Assembly (NCBI RefSeq): GCF_024714495.1
Contig: NZ_JAMZMJ010000002.1
Coordinates: 248,001-312,000 of the forward strand
DNA from: Marinoscillum pacificum
Lineage (GTDB): Bacteria > Bacteroidota > Bacteroidia > Cytophagales > Cyclobacteriaceae
Direction: 5' to 3'
Length of the DNA: 64,000 nucleotides
The notes under the pieces are model-generated. The model worked only from the letters and a program-made list of their open reading frames with translations, did not search any database and was not told where the DNA came from. This document shows positions 9,848 to 18,561 of this stretch, piece after piece (the first letter of the stretch is position 1; every line of letters begins with the position of its first letter). The position numbers and the translations under genes are program-made.

Positions 9848-11695
9848 TTAGTTTTCTACAATAGAAATATCATCTATTCGTGCTTCTACGTCTGTATTAG
9901 TTATATAAATAACGATTGTTTCACTCGTTCCTGAATTGAAGGAAACGCTGGAATTGACGTATGTCTCAGGATCTGTTTGATCTGTTACCGTGGTGGAAGC
10001 AATAGTTGCTCCGGCTATATTAGCTGGATCACTTACCGGCTGATCTAAAATAGCCACCGTCAATGAGCCTGAAGGACTGTCTTTTAATGTGTACCAAAAA
10101 TCCACTGTATAGTTCTTTCCAGCCTCTACCTGTACTTCTTGATATGCTGCTCTTGTGTTATCTGACGGAAACTTAGCAGCTTGTCCACCAGATTTCACAG
10201 GACTTGAAGTTATTTGTATCACTCCTCCCATGCCATCTGGCCGATCTCCTCCAGACACTCTCCATGAATCACGGCCATCCCCAGTACCACCATCCAACTG
10301 TCCATCCTCAAAACCGCCTTCCAGTATTATAGGAACAAAACCTTGTGCAACCACAATATTTTCCGTTGCTATGTCGGTAGCGCCGGTAATACTAGTTGCA
10401 GTGAGCGTCACCGTATATTCTCCATCTGCTGCATAAGTGTGCATTGGGCTTTCTAATGTAGACTGGAAACCGTCACCAAAATCCCACATTAATGACACTG
10501 CATCTTCAGAAATACTCGTAAACGAATATGTCTGATAATCTGACGCATCTATCTCATAACTAAAAGCAGCGGTAACAGGGGCTTGAATGTCAATTACAGT
10601 ACTAAGCTCACTACTTAACCCTCCATCACTACTTGCTGTTAAAGTAACCGTATACACATCTGCCGCTGCATAAGTATATGTTGGATTTTGTTCTGTAGAG
10701 GTATTGCCATCACCAAAATCCCACAAGTAGGAATCTGCATTAATTGAACTATTAGTGAAGCTATATTCCAAATAATTGGTTTCGCTTTGCTTAGCAGTGA
10801 AACCCACAGAAGGTGGAATAGCTCCACCACTACCAATATCTATACTGAAATCATCTAACCTCGCCTCTACAGATCCTCCATTATAGAAATAGATCGCTAT
10901 TTTGTCACTTGTACCAGAGTTGAAAGACACCGTTGCTGAAACAAAAGCATCAGGATCTTCCTGGTTGTTCACTGTTACAGATCCTAAAACTAGTCCCTGT
11001 GCCTGCTCATGCGAAGTAATGGTTCCATCAGATGCGTCAAGTATGTCTACAGTTAAGTATCCTGATGGGGTACTTAACAAGGTATAAAAGAAATTGACAT
11101 CATAGTTAGCATCAGGCTCTACCATAAGTTCCTGATAGCCTATACGCTGATCACTTACAGACCCGGTAAGCTTAGCTCCTTGAGAGCCATTAACGACAGG
11201 ACTAGAAGTAATTTGAATAACACCTCCTAAATCATTATTTCTCCAGGAATCACGACCATCTCCTGTACCATCAGGTAGTTCATTATCCTCAAAGCCCGCT
11301 TCTAAAATAACTGGTTGAAAAGGCCCCTCTTCTACTAACACATCTTGTGTATAGGTATTGGTGGCGCCTAACTTGTCAGATGCAGTGAGTGAAACACTAT
11401 AGGTTCCCTCACCTGCTTCAAATACAAATGTTGGGTGCTCCTCAGTAGAAGTATTATCACCTCCAAAGTTCCACAAAAAGTCAGTGGCCTCTGTAGATAG
11501 ATTGGTGAAACGAATAGTCCGAAAATCATCAATATCTGATGAATAGGAAAAACCTGCCTCTGGGGGAATAGTATCCTCTTTGGAGTTGGCTCCAGGTAGG
11601 TCTTCTTCACAACCTACTATTCCACCTAATAAACCAAGCACTATCAAGAATGAAGTTAACCTGGAAAAATATGTTTGTTTAATTGTCTTCATCAT
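9848..11695 (-). CDS. PKD-domain surface lipoprotein, probable alginate-binding SusE/F-position protein
   Basis: Lipoprotein of 615 residues (lipobox Cys29 in GGIVGC) in the position of a surface glycan-binding protein, just after susD. Domain order: PKD 48-123, a CBM-like beta-sandwich 129-285, PKD 297-371, PKD 376-450, second CBM-like copy 455-615. The two CBM-like units are clear repeats: both have TGDGRDSWR, GGVIQITSSP and a VEARxDD ending. The PKD units carry the WxFGDG core (degraded to WNFGGD in the first). The likely job is to hold alginate at the surface beside SusCD. Binding is inferred from layout; no catalytic motif is seen. Confidence 0.85.
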   Translation of the reverse strand: MMKTIKQTYFSRLTSFLIVLGLLGGIVGCEEDLPGANSKEDTIPPEAGFSYSSDIDDFRTIRFTNLSTEATDFLWNFGGDNTSTEEHPTFVFEAGEGTYSVSLTASDKLGATNTYTQDVLVEEGPFQPVILEAGFEDNELPDGTGDGRDSWRNNDLGGVIQITSSPVVNGSQGAKLTGSVSDQRIGYQELMVEPDANYDVNFFYTLLSTPSGYLTVDILDASDGTITSHEQAQGLVLGSVTVNNQEDPDAFVSATVSFNSGTSDKIAIYFYNGGSVEARLDDFSIDIGSGGAIPPSVGFTAKQSETNYLEYSFTNSSINADSYLWDFGDGNTSTEQNPTYTYAAADVYTVTLTASSDGGLSSELSTVIDIQAPVTAAFSYEIDASDYQTYSFTSISEDAVSLMWDFGDGFQSTLESPMHTYAADGEYTVTLTATSITGATDIATENIVVAQGFVPIILEGGFEDGQLDGGTGDGRDSWRVSGGDRPDGMGGVIQITSSPVKSGGQAAKFPSDNTRAAYQEVQVEAGKNYTVDFWYTLKDSPSGSLTVAILDQPVSDPANIAGATIASTTVTDQTDPETYVNSSVSFNSGTSETIVIYITNTDVEARIDDISIVEN

Positions 11696-11710
11696 TTGGG
11701 TTTTTTTTGA

Positions 11711-13141
11711 TTAATAACCTGGGTTTTGATTTAAAACACCTCCACTCAAATTGATTTCCCTTGAAGGTATTGGCAACAAAAGGTCCGTTCCTGTGAATGT
11801 ATAGCCATTATCATCTGCATATCCACTCAAAACAGCATCTGCTACTCCGAAACGCACTAAATCAAAAAAACGATGATTTTCAAATGCAAACTCCACTCTT
11901 CTTTCTAGTAATAAATCATTTACTGAAATAGATGTAACCGGATTGGTTATCCCAGCACGATTTCGAACTGCCTGAAATGAACTCAGTGCATTGGCATTAC
12001 CTGTAGATGGAGTACCTGCAAGAATTGCTTCAACATGCATCAACAATACGTCTGCATATCTCAAAACTATCCAGTCATTTCCAGCATCTCCGGTGTTAGT
12101 TCCATAATTCTGAGTCCAGTCAAAGCCATCTGGTAAAAACTTACCAACTTCATAATTACCTAATACATTGGTAAGCGAAACATCCGTTCTATTTCCGCCG
12201 AAGGCTTGCAAATCTGCAATGAGATTGTTTTCCGGAATATTCAACCCATCTTGTCTACCAGCTCTAATAGTAGAAGTGAACTCCGCTGAAAAGCCCTGAC
12301 TCTCTTCTGAATTACCAGATTGATACTGTATAGCGAATATGATTTCGTTATTCAGCTCAGAGTAAAATACATCATAGAAATTATCCTCAAGTGAATATTC
12401 CTGACTGTTGATAATTTCCTCACATAACTGTTGAGCTCCCTCGTAATTAGGGGTAGACTGAGTCAAATAAACCTTGGCCAGTAGTGCTTGAGCGGCACCT
12501 TTTGAAGCTCTTGCTTTGTGAGAGTAATCCAGAGACAATATCGCTTCCTGAAGATCCTCTATGATTTGACTATAGATATCATCTACAGACGCTCTGGTGA
12601 ATAACTTATCTGTCTCTTCTGCTATTACAACCTCTGTGACTAAAGGTACTCCACCATATAACCTAACCAAATTGAAATAAGCATAGGCTCTCAAAAACTT
12701 AGCTTCTGCAGTGTACTTAGCTACATTTCCCGGATTGGCTACATCCATATAATTCATGATATTATTCGCTCGAAAAATCACCTCATACATAGACGCCCAA
12801 TAATCTTCAGATTGCACATTATTGGGATCAATAATATATCTGTGAAAATCAGCTCTCGACCCTTCCAAAGTAGCACTTCTTGTATTATCTGACCGGTGTT
12901 CAGTCAACAGATATTCAAATTGCACTCCTCTATTGAAATCCGTATCATTGGTTTCTGTGTTTTCGTTTACTCCCTGAATGGCATCATATATTCCAATGAT
13001 TCCCGCCAACACATCTTCATCTGAATCAAAGTATGCATCAACTGTTACCGATGAGTCAGGCAATGGGTTTAAAAATTCATCATCACATGAACTGGCAACC
13101 AACCCAAAAATGGCCATGATCATTATTTTAATAGGTTTCAT
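11711..13141 (-). CDS. SusD/RagB-family outer membrane lipoprotein
   Basis: SusD-type lid protein that works with the adjacent SusC pore to capture oligosaccharide, here presumably alginate oligomers. I place the start at the ATG at 13141, giving MKPIKIMIMAIFGLVASSC with a proper lipobox Cys (residue 19) and 476 residues; an in-frame ATG at 13168 would add nine residues and overlap susC. Typical features follow: DDEFLNPLP after the Cys, an AKFLRAYAYFNLVRLYGG helix, TPR-like helices, and a C-terminal RRVEFAFENHRFFDLVRFG motif. AT-rich leader before the start, as usual in Bacteroidota. Confidence 0.95.
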   Translation of the reverse strand: MKPIKIMIMAIFGLVASSCDDEFLNPLPDSSVTVDAYFDSDEDVLAGIIGIYDAIQGVNENTETNDTDFNRGVQFEYLLTEHRSDNTRSATLEGSRADFHRYIIDPNNVQSEDYWASMYEVIFRANNIMNYMDVANPGNVAKYTAEAKFLRAYAYFNLVRLYGGVPLVTEVVIAEETDKLFTRASVDDIYSQIIEDLQEAILSLDYSHKARASKGAAQALLAKVYLTQSTPNYEGAQQLCEEIINSQEYSLEDNFYDVFYSELNNEIIFAIQYQSGNSEESQGFSAEFTSTIRAGRQDGLNIPENNLIADLQAFGGNRTDVSLTNVLGNYEVGKFLPDGFDWTQNYGTNTGDAGNDWIVLRYADVLLMHVEAILAGTPSTGNANALSSFQAVRNRAGITNPVTSISVNDLLLERRVEFAFENHRFFDLVRFGVADAVLSGYADDNGYTFTGTDLLLPIPSREINLSGGVLNQNPGY

Positions 13142-13154
13142 ATTTTTTTGAGTT

Positions 13155-16100
13155 TTAAAAGTTAACATTAAGACCTACTGTCATGGTGCGGAACAGCGGT
13201 GTTCCTGCTCGTTGTTCTCCGTACTTTCTTGGATTGTCGTCATCGATAAATTCAGGATTAAATCCAGAATACTCATCTGATGTTCTGTAGATTAGGTTTT
13301 GACCAGAAACGTAAAGTCGAACATTGGAAAGACCAAACTTAGCTGCCGTTGCTTTTGGTAGATTGTAGCCTATATTGACATTTCTTAAGGACAAATAACT
13401 GGCAGATTGTACAACTTCATCGGTAAGTACTTTCTCTTGCAAGAAACTTTGATGAGGTACAATTCCTGCATCTACCAGATCCTGAGGATTGGTCGTTGTT
13501 CCTTGCCACCATGTGTAGAAGTACTGATCACCAATATTCTTAACTTCAGCACCAAAACTTCCCTGAACCATAAACGATAAGTCAAATGGTCCATAAGCAA
13601 AATCGTTAGTTATACTCAGAATAATATCTGGATATGGGTCGCCCAGTATTGTTTTATCCTCATTAGTTATAATACCGTCTCCATTGAGATCAAGCACAAT
13701 GGCATCTTCAGCAAACCCATTAATCGTCTGCCACGGAGTGGTTACATATTCATTTGGAACAGATTTTGATCTATCAACCACATATCCATAAAACGAAGAA
13801 ATAGGGTTACCTACCAGGTTGATATATTGAGAATTCCGTCCATAAGTATCTTCCAATAAGGCTCCATCCGAATCCCCAAAAGCAGTTAATTCATTTTCAT
13901 TAGTAGATGCTATGAAGCTTGTACTCCATTTGAAAGGATCTTGATCTATATTGATTGTTCTCAACTCAAATTCCCAACCTCGGTTTTCGACTTCTCCAAG
14001 GTTGACAATACCTGTATTAAAACCAGTAATATAAGATACAGGGTTTTCTAAAAGGAGATTATCACTCACTCTTCTATAAAAATCAATGGAACCTGTAACC
14101 CGGTTTTTGAATAGTCCATAATCAACACCTACAGTCAATTCCGAAGAAGCTTCCCACTGCAACAACGTATTAGCAATATTCAATGGCGAAACACCTGGAA
14201 CAACACTGTTATCACTGATGTAATTAGAGTTTTGCAGCAAAGCCAGATAAGGCCAGGTATTGATGATATCGTCACCTACACTAAAGTTTTCTGAACCGGT
14301 GAGACCATAACTCGCTCTTAATTTTATAATGCTCAAAAGATCATTATTAGCTAAAAAACCCTCGTTATGCATGTTCCAACCTATTGATACGGCTGGGAAA
14401 TTTCCCCATTTGGAATCTACACCGAACACTGAGCTTCCATCTCGTCTGAAAGAAGCATTGAATAGGTATCTATCCTTATAAGCATAATTTACCCTAGCAA
14501 AGTACCCTATCTTCTTTCGAAGAATATTGATCTCTGCAAACTCTGCTATATTGGTGGCACCTTCTAGATTTTTCAAGAGATCATTTGTGTAACCATTTCC
14601 TGTAATGGTACTCTCTTCGGATGTTCTTCTCTGAATTGTAACCCCTCCCAGTAGACTAAGGTCATGATCTCCAAAAGTTTTATTGTATGATACTGTGTTA
14701 TCTGAAATTACTCTGGTTCTGAACCTATTCTGAAGATTATACTGTGCCCTACTATTACCAGCAGAATGATGATTAGTACCATCCCATCTGGTCCGCTTAC
14801 GCTGCTCCAGTGTAAGACCAAGTGAAGTTCTAACAGTCAGCCCTTCCAAAATATCATAACTTAAATATGTAGAGCTCAATAAGTTCGTCTGATACTCATA
14901 GTGCTCCCTCTCTGCATATTGTGCATAAGGATTCATATCTCCGGTTGTCCTTGCTCTACCTGTGGAACCATCTCCATTGTAATCAGCACTTAGAAGATGA
15001 TCTTCATTGAAGTAGTCCCCCACTTGCACGTCTGGAAATTCTTCTCTATCAATGAATTGTAACGTTTCTTCCGTATGGTATATAGGCAGCCATGGAGATT
15101 GTCTTATGGGATTGTGAACTGAAGTGGGTAAGGTTCTTCTTTTTACGTATGATGGAGTAGCATTAACACCGAATTTAAGACCATCAATTAATTCTGTATT
15201 TATTTTAATTGATCCAGTGTATAATTTATAATCATCAAATATCACCACACCTTCATCATGAAGGTATTTCAATGAAGCACTGTAATCAGTTTTATCAGTG
15301 CCTCCTCTAGCAGATACAGAATGACTCACAATATTTCCACCATTAAAAAATACGTCCTGCCAATCACGATCCAAACCTCCTAACGCTTCTGAAATAGCCA
15401 GAGCCTGTAATGTACCATCACTTAATTGTCCATCATTAGCAGCGGCTTCCAACTCCGCCCAATCTGTGAGATCCTTCTTATATTCTTCACTTCCAAAAGC
15501 TTCTTTGCGTCCGAAGAAAGTTTCATAACTAAAGGATGGTTTTCCCTTTTTTCCATTCTTTGTGGTGATGATAATCACTCCATTCGCGCCTTCACTTCCA
15601 TAAATGGCAGCGGAAGCAGCATCTTTTAGCACTTCAAAGGATTCAATATCATTCATATTCATATTCCCAAGGAAGTCCGAATTCACAATGACACCATCAA
15701 CAACTACGGCAGGTCCTGAATCAGCCGTAACAGACCCAAACCCTCTCACCGTAATGGTAGGGGCTGCTCCAGGCTCAGCATCCGTAGCTTGAATATTCAC
15801 TCCGGACACCTGACCAATTAAGGCGTCATCCACTCTGGAAACAGCCATTTGATCCAAATCTTCATTGACCACCTTAGATACGGAACCTGTGATTGAGGAT
15901 TTCTTTTGTGTTCCGTACCCGACAACCACAACTTCATCGAGTTGCTTTAAATCCAGGTTCATTTTTACATTAAGAGAGGTCTGGCTCCCAACTTCAATTT
16001 CTTGAGTCAAAAATCCTACAAATGAAAAAGTCAACACATCTCCAGAGGTTGCTTTTACATTAAAATTACCATTCATGTCAGTAATTGTACCGTTAGTGGT

Positions 16101-16280
16101 ACCTTTCACCATCACAGTTACCCCTGGAAGAGTTTCCCCTTCAGCTGAGGTAACCTGCCCAGTATAGGACTGGTTTTCCTGCGCATGTACTTGTGCGTAC
16201 AATAGCATCAGTGTTACCACTGAAAACAAGCAGCGCAAACCTGCCCGCTTAATCAGTAAACAGTTTTTCATAATCATCAT
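13155..16280 (-). CDS. SusC/RagA-family TonB-dependent outer membrane transporter
   Basis: Outer membrane transporter of up to 1041 residues. The signal peptide ends near AQVHAQ (residue about 34); ATGs at 16280, 16277 and 16271 are all possible, the last giving the most typical signal peptide (MKNCLLIK). A carboxypeptidase-regulatory-like domain (YTGQVTSAEGETLPGVTV, about 39-112) is followed by the TonB box LDEVVVVGYGTQ, the plug (about 125-235, with GSEGANGVIIITTK) and a beta-barrel ending in GLNVNF with the terminal aromatic. With SusD it forms the ATP-free import machine driven by TonB. First gene of the alginate operon. Confidence 0.96.
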   Translation of the reverse strand: MMIMKNCLLIKRAGLRCLFSVVTLMLLYAQVHAQENQSYTGQVTSAEGETLPGVTVMVKGTTNGTITDMNGNFNVKATSGDVLTFSFVGFLTQEIEVGSQTSLNVKMNLDLKQLDEVVVVGYGTQKKSSITGSVSKVVNEDLDQMAVSRVDDALIGQVSGVNIQATDAEPGAAPTITVRGFGSVTADSGPAVVVDGVIVNSDFLGNMNMNDIESFEVLKDAASAAIYGSEGANGVIIITTKNGKKGKPSFSYETFFGRKEAFGSEEYKKDLTDWAELEAAANDGQLSDGTLQALAISEALGGLDRDWQDVFFNGGNIVSHSVSARGGTDKTDYSASLKYLHDEGVVIFDDYKLYTGSIKINTELIDGLKFGVNATPSYVKRRTLPTSVHNPIRQSPWLPIYHTEETLQFIDREEFPDVQVGDYFNEDHLLSADYNGDGSTGRARTTGDMNPYAQYAEREHYEYQTNLLSSTYLSYDILEGLTVRTSLGLTLEQRKRTRWDGTNHHSAGNSRAQYNLQNRFRTRVISDNTVSYNKTFGDHDLSLLGGVTIQRRTSEESTITGNGYTNDLLKNLEGATNIAEFAEINILRKKIGYFARVNYAYKDRYLFNASFRRDGSSVFGVDSKWGNFPAVSIGWNMHNEGFLANNDLLSIIKLRASYGLTGSENFSVGDDIINTWPYLALLQNSNYISDNSVVPGVSPLNIANTLLQWEASSELTVGVDYGLFKNRVTGSIDFYRRVSDNLLLENPVSYITGFNTGIVNLGEVENRGWEFELRTINIDQDPFKWSTSFIASTNENELTAFGDSDGALLEDTYGRNSQYINLVGNPISSFYGYVVDRSKSVPNEYVTTPWQTINGFAEDAIVLDLNGDGIITNEDKTILGDPYPDIILSITNDFAYGPFDLSFMVQGSFGAEVKNIGDQYFYTWWQGTTTNPQDLVDAGIVPHQSFLQEKVLTDEVVQSASYLSLRNVNIGYNLPKATAAKFGLSNVRLYVSGQNLIYRTSDEYSGFNPEFIDDDNPRKYGEQRAGTPLFRTMTVGLNVNF

Positions 16281-16345
16281 TTTTGTTAGGGTATCCTGAA
16301 TAGAGCGGAAATGGAGGTATTGTTCTGAAGAAATCAGATTTACTC

Positions 16346-16457
16346 TATATTTGTAGATCAGAACAGTTACTGGGAAAATACAGGTCAGTTTGCCGATTGA
16401 ATGTATTTCCTAGCAATGAGTCTCCGTGAGTTAGCTTTCGCTAACTCACTTTTTTTT
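16346..16457 (+). ncRNA. Candidate plus-strand small RNA antisense to the susC leader
   Basis: A plus-strand -7-like element TATATTTG (16346-16353) is followed by two hairpins: one pairing 16373-16381 with 16403-16410 (one bulged A), and a 10-bp perfect stem 16426-16435/16440-16449 with loop TTTC and seven Ts. All genes around are on the minus strand, so this terminator serves nothing annotated. The transcript would be about 100 nt and lie opposite the susC 5' leader. Small RNAs antisense to susC leaders are known in Bacteroides polysaccharide loci. The -33 match is weak (TTG 23 nt upstream), so the promoter is uncertain. Confidence 0.4.
16426..16457 (+). terminator. Rho-independent terminator on the plus strand
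   Basis: GTGAGTTAGC / GCTAACTCAC stem with loop TTTC and a T7 tail on the plus strand. Its right arm overlaps the last codons of the minus-strand GntR gene. On the minus strand the hairpin has As before it and no U tract after it, so it works only in the plus direction. Confidence 0.75.
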
Positions 16458-17190
16458 CTGCATCATCAGATTCATCATTTGTTTTATTGTTTTTAACGGA
16501 AAAGTTCAAAATATCACTCAGATGGTGCCTCATAGCATCTGCTGCTTCATCTGGACTTCTTTTTTCTATAAAGTCTAATATTTGATAGTGTTCGTCAAGT
16601 GCGCTTACAGGACGCTCCCCTCCACAGACATTGTTTTCTTTGAAATAAGTCAAAATATCAGGAGTAACTATCAACATTAAAGATTTCAAGACTGGGTTCT
16701 TACTAGCTTCAGCAATTTTCAAGTGAAATAGTAAGTCACATTCTACTGTATCCTTACCTGCAGACACTGCATTTTCATAATCTGTCAACGCATTTGCAAT
16801 AGACACAATATCTTGATTAGACCTTCTCATAGCAGCAAACCGTGCAGAATTAACTTCCAGCAGCACTCTGGTCTCTACTAACGCATGGAAATCATTTCCC
16901 TCCAATTCTAATACATCAGAAATAAGACCTTCCAAAGCTGCAATACCAAAACCGGCTACAACAGTTCCACTTTGTGGTAGGGTTTTAAGAATACCATAAA
17001 ACTCCAGTTTTCTAATAGCATCACGAACATACGTCCTACCAACACCAAACCGCTCACTGAGCATGCGCTCAGATGGGAGTTTATCACCAGGCTTTAATTG
17101 ACCAGAAGAAATCAACTCCTTGATCTGCTTAATAATTTTGTCACCAGGTTTCTCTATTACTATTTCTCTAAAATTATTTAATAAGTCCAT
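16441..17190 (-). CDS. GntR/FadR-family transcription regulator of the alginate locus
   Basis: Regulator of 249 residues: an N-terminal winged helix (about 13-80, with LPSERMLSERFGVGRTYVRDAI) and an all-helical FCD ligand-binding domain (about 95-235) with the scattered His residues (LLFHLKIAEAS, DEHYQILDF, MRHHLSDIL) that bind metal in this family. FadR-type regulators usually sense acids such as hexuronates or KDG, so release by an alginate breakdown product is likely. Start placed at ATG 17190 rather than an in-frame TTG at 17199. It lies upstream of and in the same direction as susC. Two palindromes of the FadR/UxuR operator type precede it, suggesting autoregulation. Confidence 0.9.
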   Translation of the reverse strand: MDLLNNFREIVIEKPGDKIIKQIKELISSGQLKPGDKLPSERMLSERFGVGRTYVRDAIRKLEFYGILKTLPQSGTVVAGFGIAALEGLISDVLELEGNDFHALVETRVLLEVNSARFAAMRRSNQDIVSIANALTDYENAVSAGKDTVECDLLFHLKIAEASKNPVLKSLMLIVTPDILTYFKENNVCGGERPVSALDEHYQILDFIEKRSPDEAADAMRHHLSDILNFSVKNNKTNDESDDAEKKVS

Positions 17191-17219
17191 GCAGCTCAAT
17201 GTATAATTAGTAAACCACC

Positions 17220-17234
17220 AACTGGTTGACCAAT
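17220..17234. promoter_or_regulatory. Operator-like palindrome 1 for the GntR regulator
   Basis: AACTGGTTGACCAAT, an imperfect inverted repeat (ACTGGT / ACCAAT) centred on TG, 29 bp upstream of the regulator ATG. FadR-subfamily operators commonly have TGGT-nn-ACCA cores. A second copy with the same arms is at 17465-17479. Confidence 0.6.
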
Positions 17235-17464
17235 TTATTACAAATTATTATTTTCTCAAAACTTTAACATTATTTTTAAATAATCATAAAATGATATAGA
17301 AGACCAAGCAACAAACTTACATTACCATAATTTTAATAATTAGCGAATTATGTTATACTTTTCATAGAAGTAATAGCAATCTATTGATTAATTCAACCCC
17401 TAATGAAGGGATAAATAAAATATCAATATTTCAGTTAAATGAGATGCTATCACAAAAAATATAC

Positions 17465-17479
17465 AACTGGTCAACCAAT
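17465..17479. promoter_or_regulatory. Operator-like palindrome 2 for the GntR regulator
   Basis: AACTGGTCAACCAAT, identical to the copy at 17220-17234 except for the two central bases (CA for TG). A further half-site-like AACCAGT follows at about 17484. No gene starts to the right on the plus strand, so the likely target is the leftward regulator/alginate transcript. Confidence 0.55.
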
Positions 17480-17814
17480 CCAAACCAGTCACCTCAATTT
17501 ATCAAATGAATAATTCAGTCCTTCTAAAAGGAATATTTACCCTAGACGAAGCAAGGAGCACATCATCAGATTGCTTTGTTAACCATATTACTCATTGACT
17601 CTCAGGATCAAGAAAGACTCTGAGCAAATTCTAATTGTGATAATTTCACCACTTAAGACAAACAGATAATTACAATCGAAGCATAATACATCTCTAGAAC
17701 CCAACACTCAAGCACTTTACAACATAATTCCGAAGGACGACCACTGATAAAACAAGCTTCTTACCTGAAGTATTGATACTGCGCTGCACAGGAAACCTTC
17801 CCTACTGCAAAAAC
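17480..17814. other. Intergenic stretch, no gene seen
   Basis: AT-rich, no credible reading frame on either strand and no RNA gene recognised. A minus-strand -7-like element (TAAGTTTG, plus-strand positions 17312-17319) lies just to the left, between the two operator palindromes, and could be the regulator promoter; its -33 box is poor. Confidence 0.4.
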
Positions 17815-17852
17815 GAAAAAAGGCTCTAAAGCTTAACGCTAAAGAGCCTTTT
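17815..17852 (-). terminator. Terminator of decayed tRNA-Glu unit 1
   Basis: Minus-strand hairpin with arms AAAGGCTCT and AGAGCCTTT followed by a U tract; nearly the same as the terminators at 18251 and 18519, differing in the loop. It shows that each tRNA-Glu copy was duplicated with its own terminator. Confidence 0.7.
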
Positions 17853-17856
17853 AGTG

Positions 17857-17998
17857 CAGTCCGTAGGACGACCAAACGTCCAGAAACCTTCTAGTGGAAG
17901 GTTTTAGTGAGGTGCGAGCATGTAGGGAGGGCTTCTGTTACCAGGATGAAAACCTGGCGTGCCTGGCCGGCTGCCCATACCCCCTAGACGAACGGACC
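17857..17998 (-). pseudogene. tRNA-Glu remnant 1, T arm replaced and interrupted
   Basis: Both acceptor arms (GGTCCGT and ACGGACT on the minus strand) and the complete anticodon arm with TTC are still present. About 20 bp are inserted next to the D arm, and the T-arm region is replaced by about 60 bp including an AAACCTTC/GAAGGTTT hairpin. It cannot fold as a tRNA. The insert is shared with the remnant at 18157. Confidence 0.75.
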
Positions 17999-18120
17999 AT
18001 CTTGTCTAATTAGGTAGGGTTTAAAGTCTCTTGTCTATGATTAAGAATTAGAAAAAGCACGCATTGCAAGACTCCAGAATTCAGTAAGGAATTACTATAA
18101 TCAATTTGAAAATTGCTTAA

Positions 18121-18155
18121 AAACAAAAAAACTGATTCATGTGTGAATCAGGCTT
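18121..18155 (-). terminator. Terminator downstream of tRNA-Glu remnant 2
   Basis: Minus strand: CTGATTCA-CACA-TGAATCAG stem then T7. Its sequence is unlike the other three tRNA-linked terminators. Confidence 0.65.
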
Positions 18156-18156
18156 T

Positions 18157-18240
18157 GTAGTCCGTAGGACGACCGAACGTCCAGAAACCTTCCAGTGAAA
18201 GGTTTTTAGTGAGGTGCAAGCATACAGGGAGGGCTTCCCC
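18157..18240 (-). pseudogene. tRNA-Glu remnant 2, only the 3' acceptor part left
   Basis: Starts with the same GTAGTCCGTAGG acceptor-side sequence (plus strand) as the intact genes, then carries the altered T arm (GGACG TTCGGT CGTCC on the minus strand) and the AAACCTTCC hairpin seen in remnant 1. The anticodon and D arms are missing. Confidence 0.6.
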
Positions 18241-18250
18241 AAATGCCAAA

Positions 18251-18290
18251 CGAAAAAAGGCTCTGAAGCTTAACGCTAAAGAGCCTTTTG
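18251..18290 (-). terminator. Terminator of tRNA-Glu copy A
   Basis: Minus-strand stem AAAGGCTCT / AGAGCCTTT with a U tract, immediately downstream of the tRNA in its direction of transcription. Confidence 0.8.
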
Positions 18291-18294
18291 AGTG

Positions 18295-18366
18295 TAGTCC
18301 GTAGGGGAATCGAACCCCTGTTACCAGGATGAAAACCTGGCGTCCTAACCCCTAGACGAACGGACC
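18295..18366 (-). tRNA. tRNA-Glu (TTC), copy A
   Basis: Full cloverleaf on the minus strand: acceptor GGTCCGT/ACGGACT (first pair G-U), anticodon stem CCAGG/CCTGG with loop TTTTCAT giving anticodon TTC, T arm GGGGTTCGATTCCCC, discriminator A, no encoded CCA. 72 nt, the same as copy B. A terminator follows within 5 bp. Confidence 0.95.
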
Positions 18367-18518
18367 ATTTGTTCTAACATCATCAAAGCAATACTGCCTT
18401 TTGGTGTTTGGGTTTGCAAATATAACATCCCCTTTCACAATCGCAAATACTCTTTAAAAAGTGTCTAAAAAAAATAGCGAGTTGCGAAAATACAGGGAAG
18501 ACCTCCCTATTGCCAAAC

Positions 18519-18557
18519 GAAAAAAGGCTCTGAAGCTTAACGCTAAAGAGCCTTTTT
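18519..18557 (-). terminator. Terminator of tRNA-Glu copy B
   Basis: Same AAAGGCTCT / AGAGCCTTT hairpin and U tract as at 18251, on the minus strand. Confidence 0.8.
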
Positions 18558-18561
18558 GGTG

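Noticed and set aside
16426-16457. Hairpin as terminator of the GntR gene
   Set aside because: On the minus strand the hairpin overlaps the last codons and has no U tract after it; it is oriented for the plus strand.
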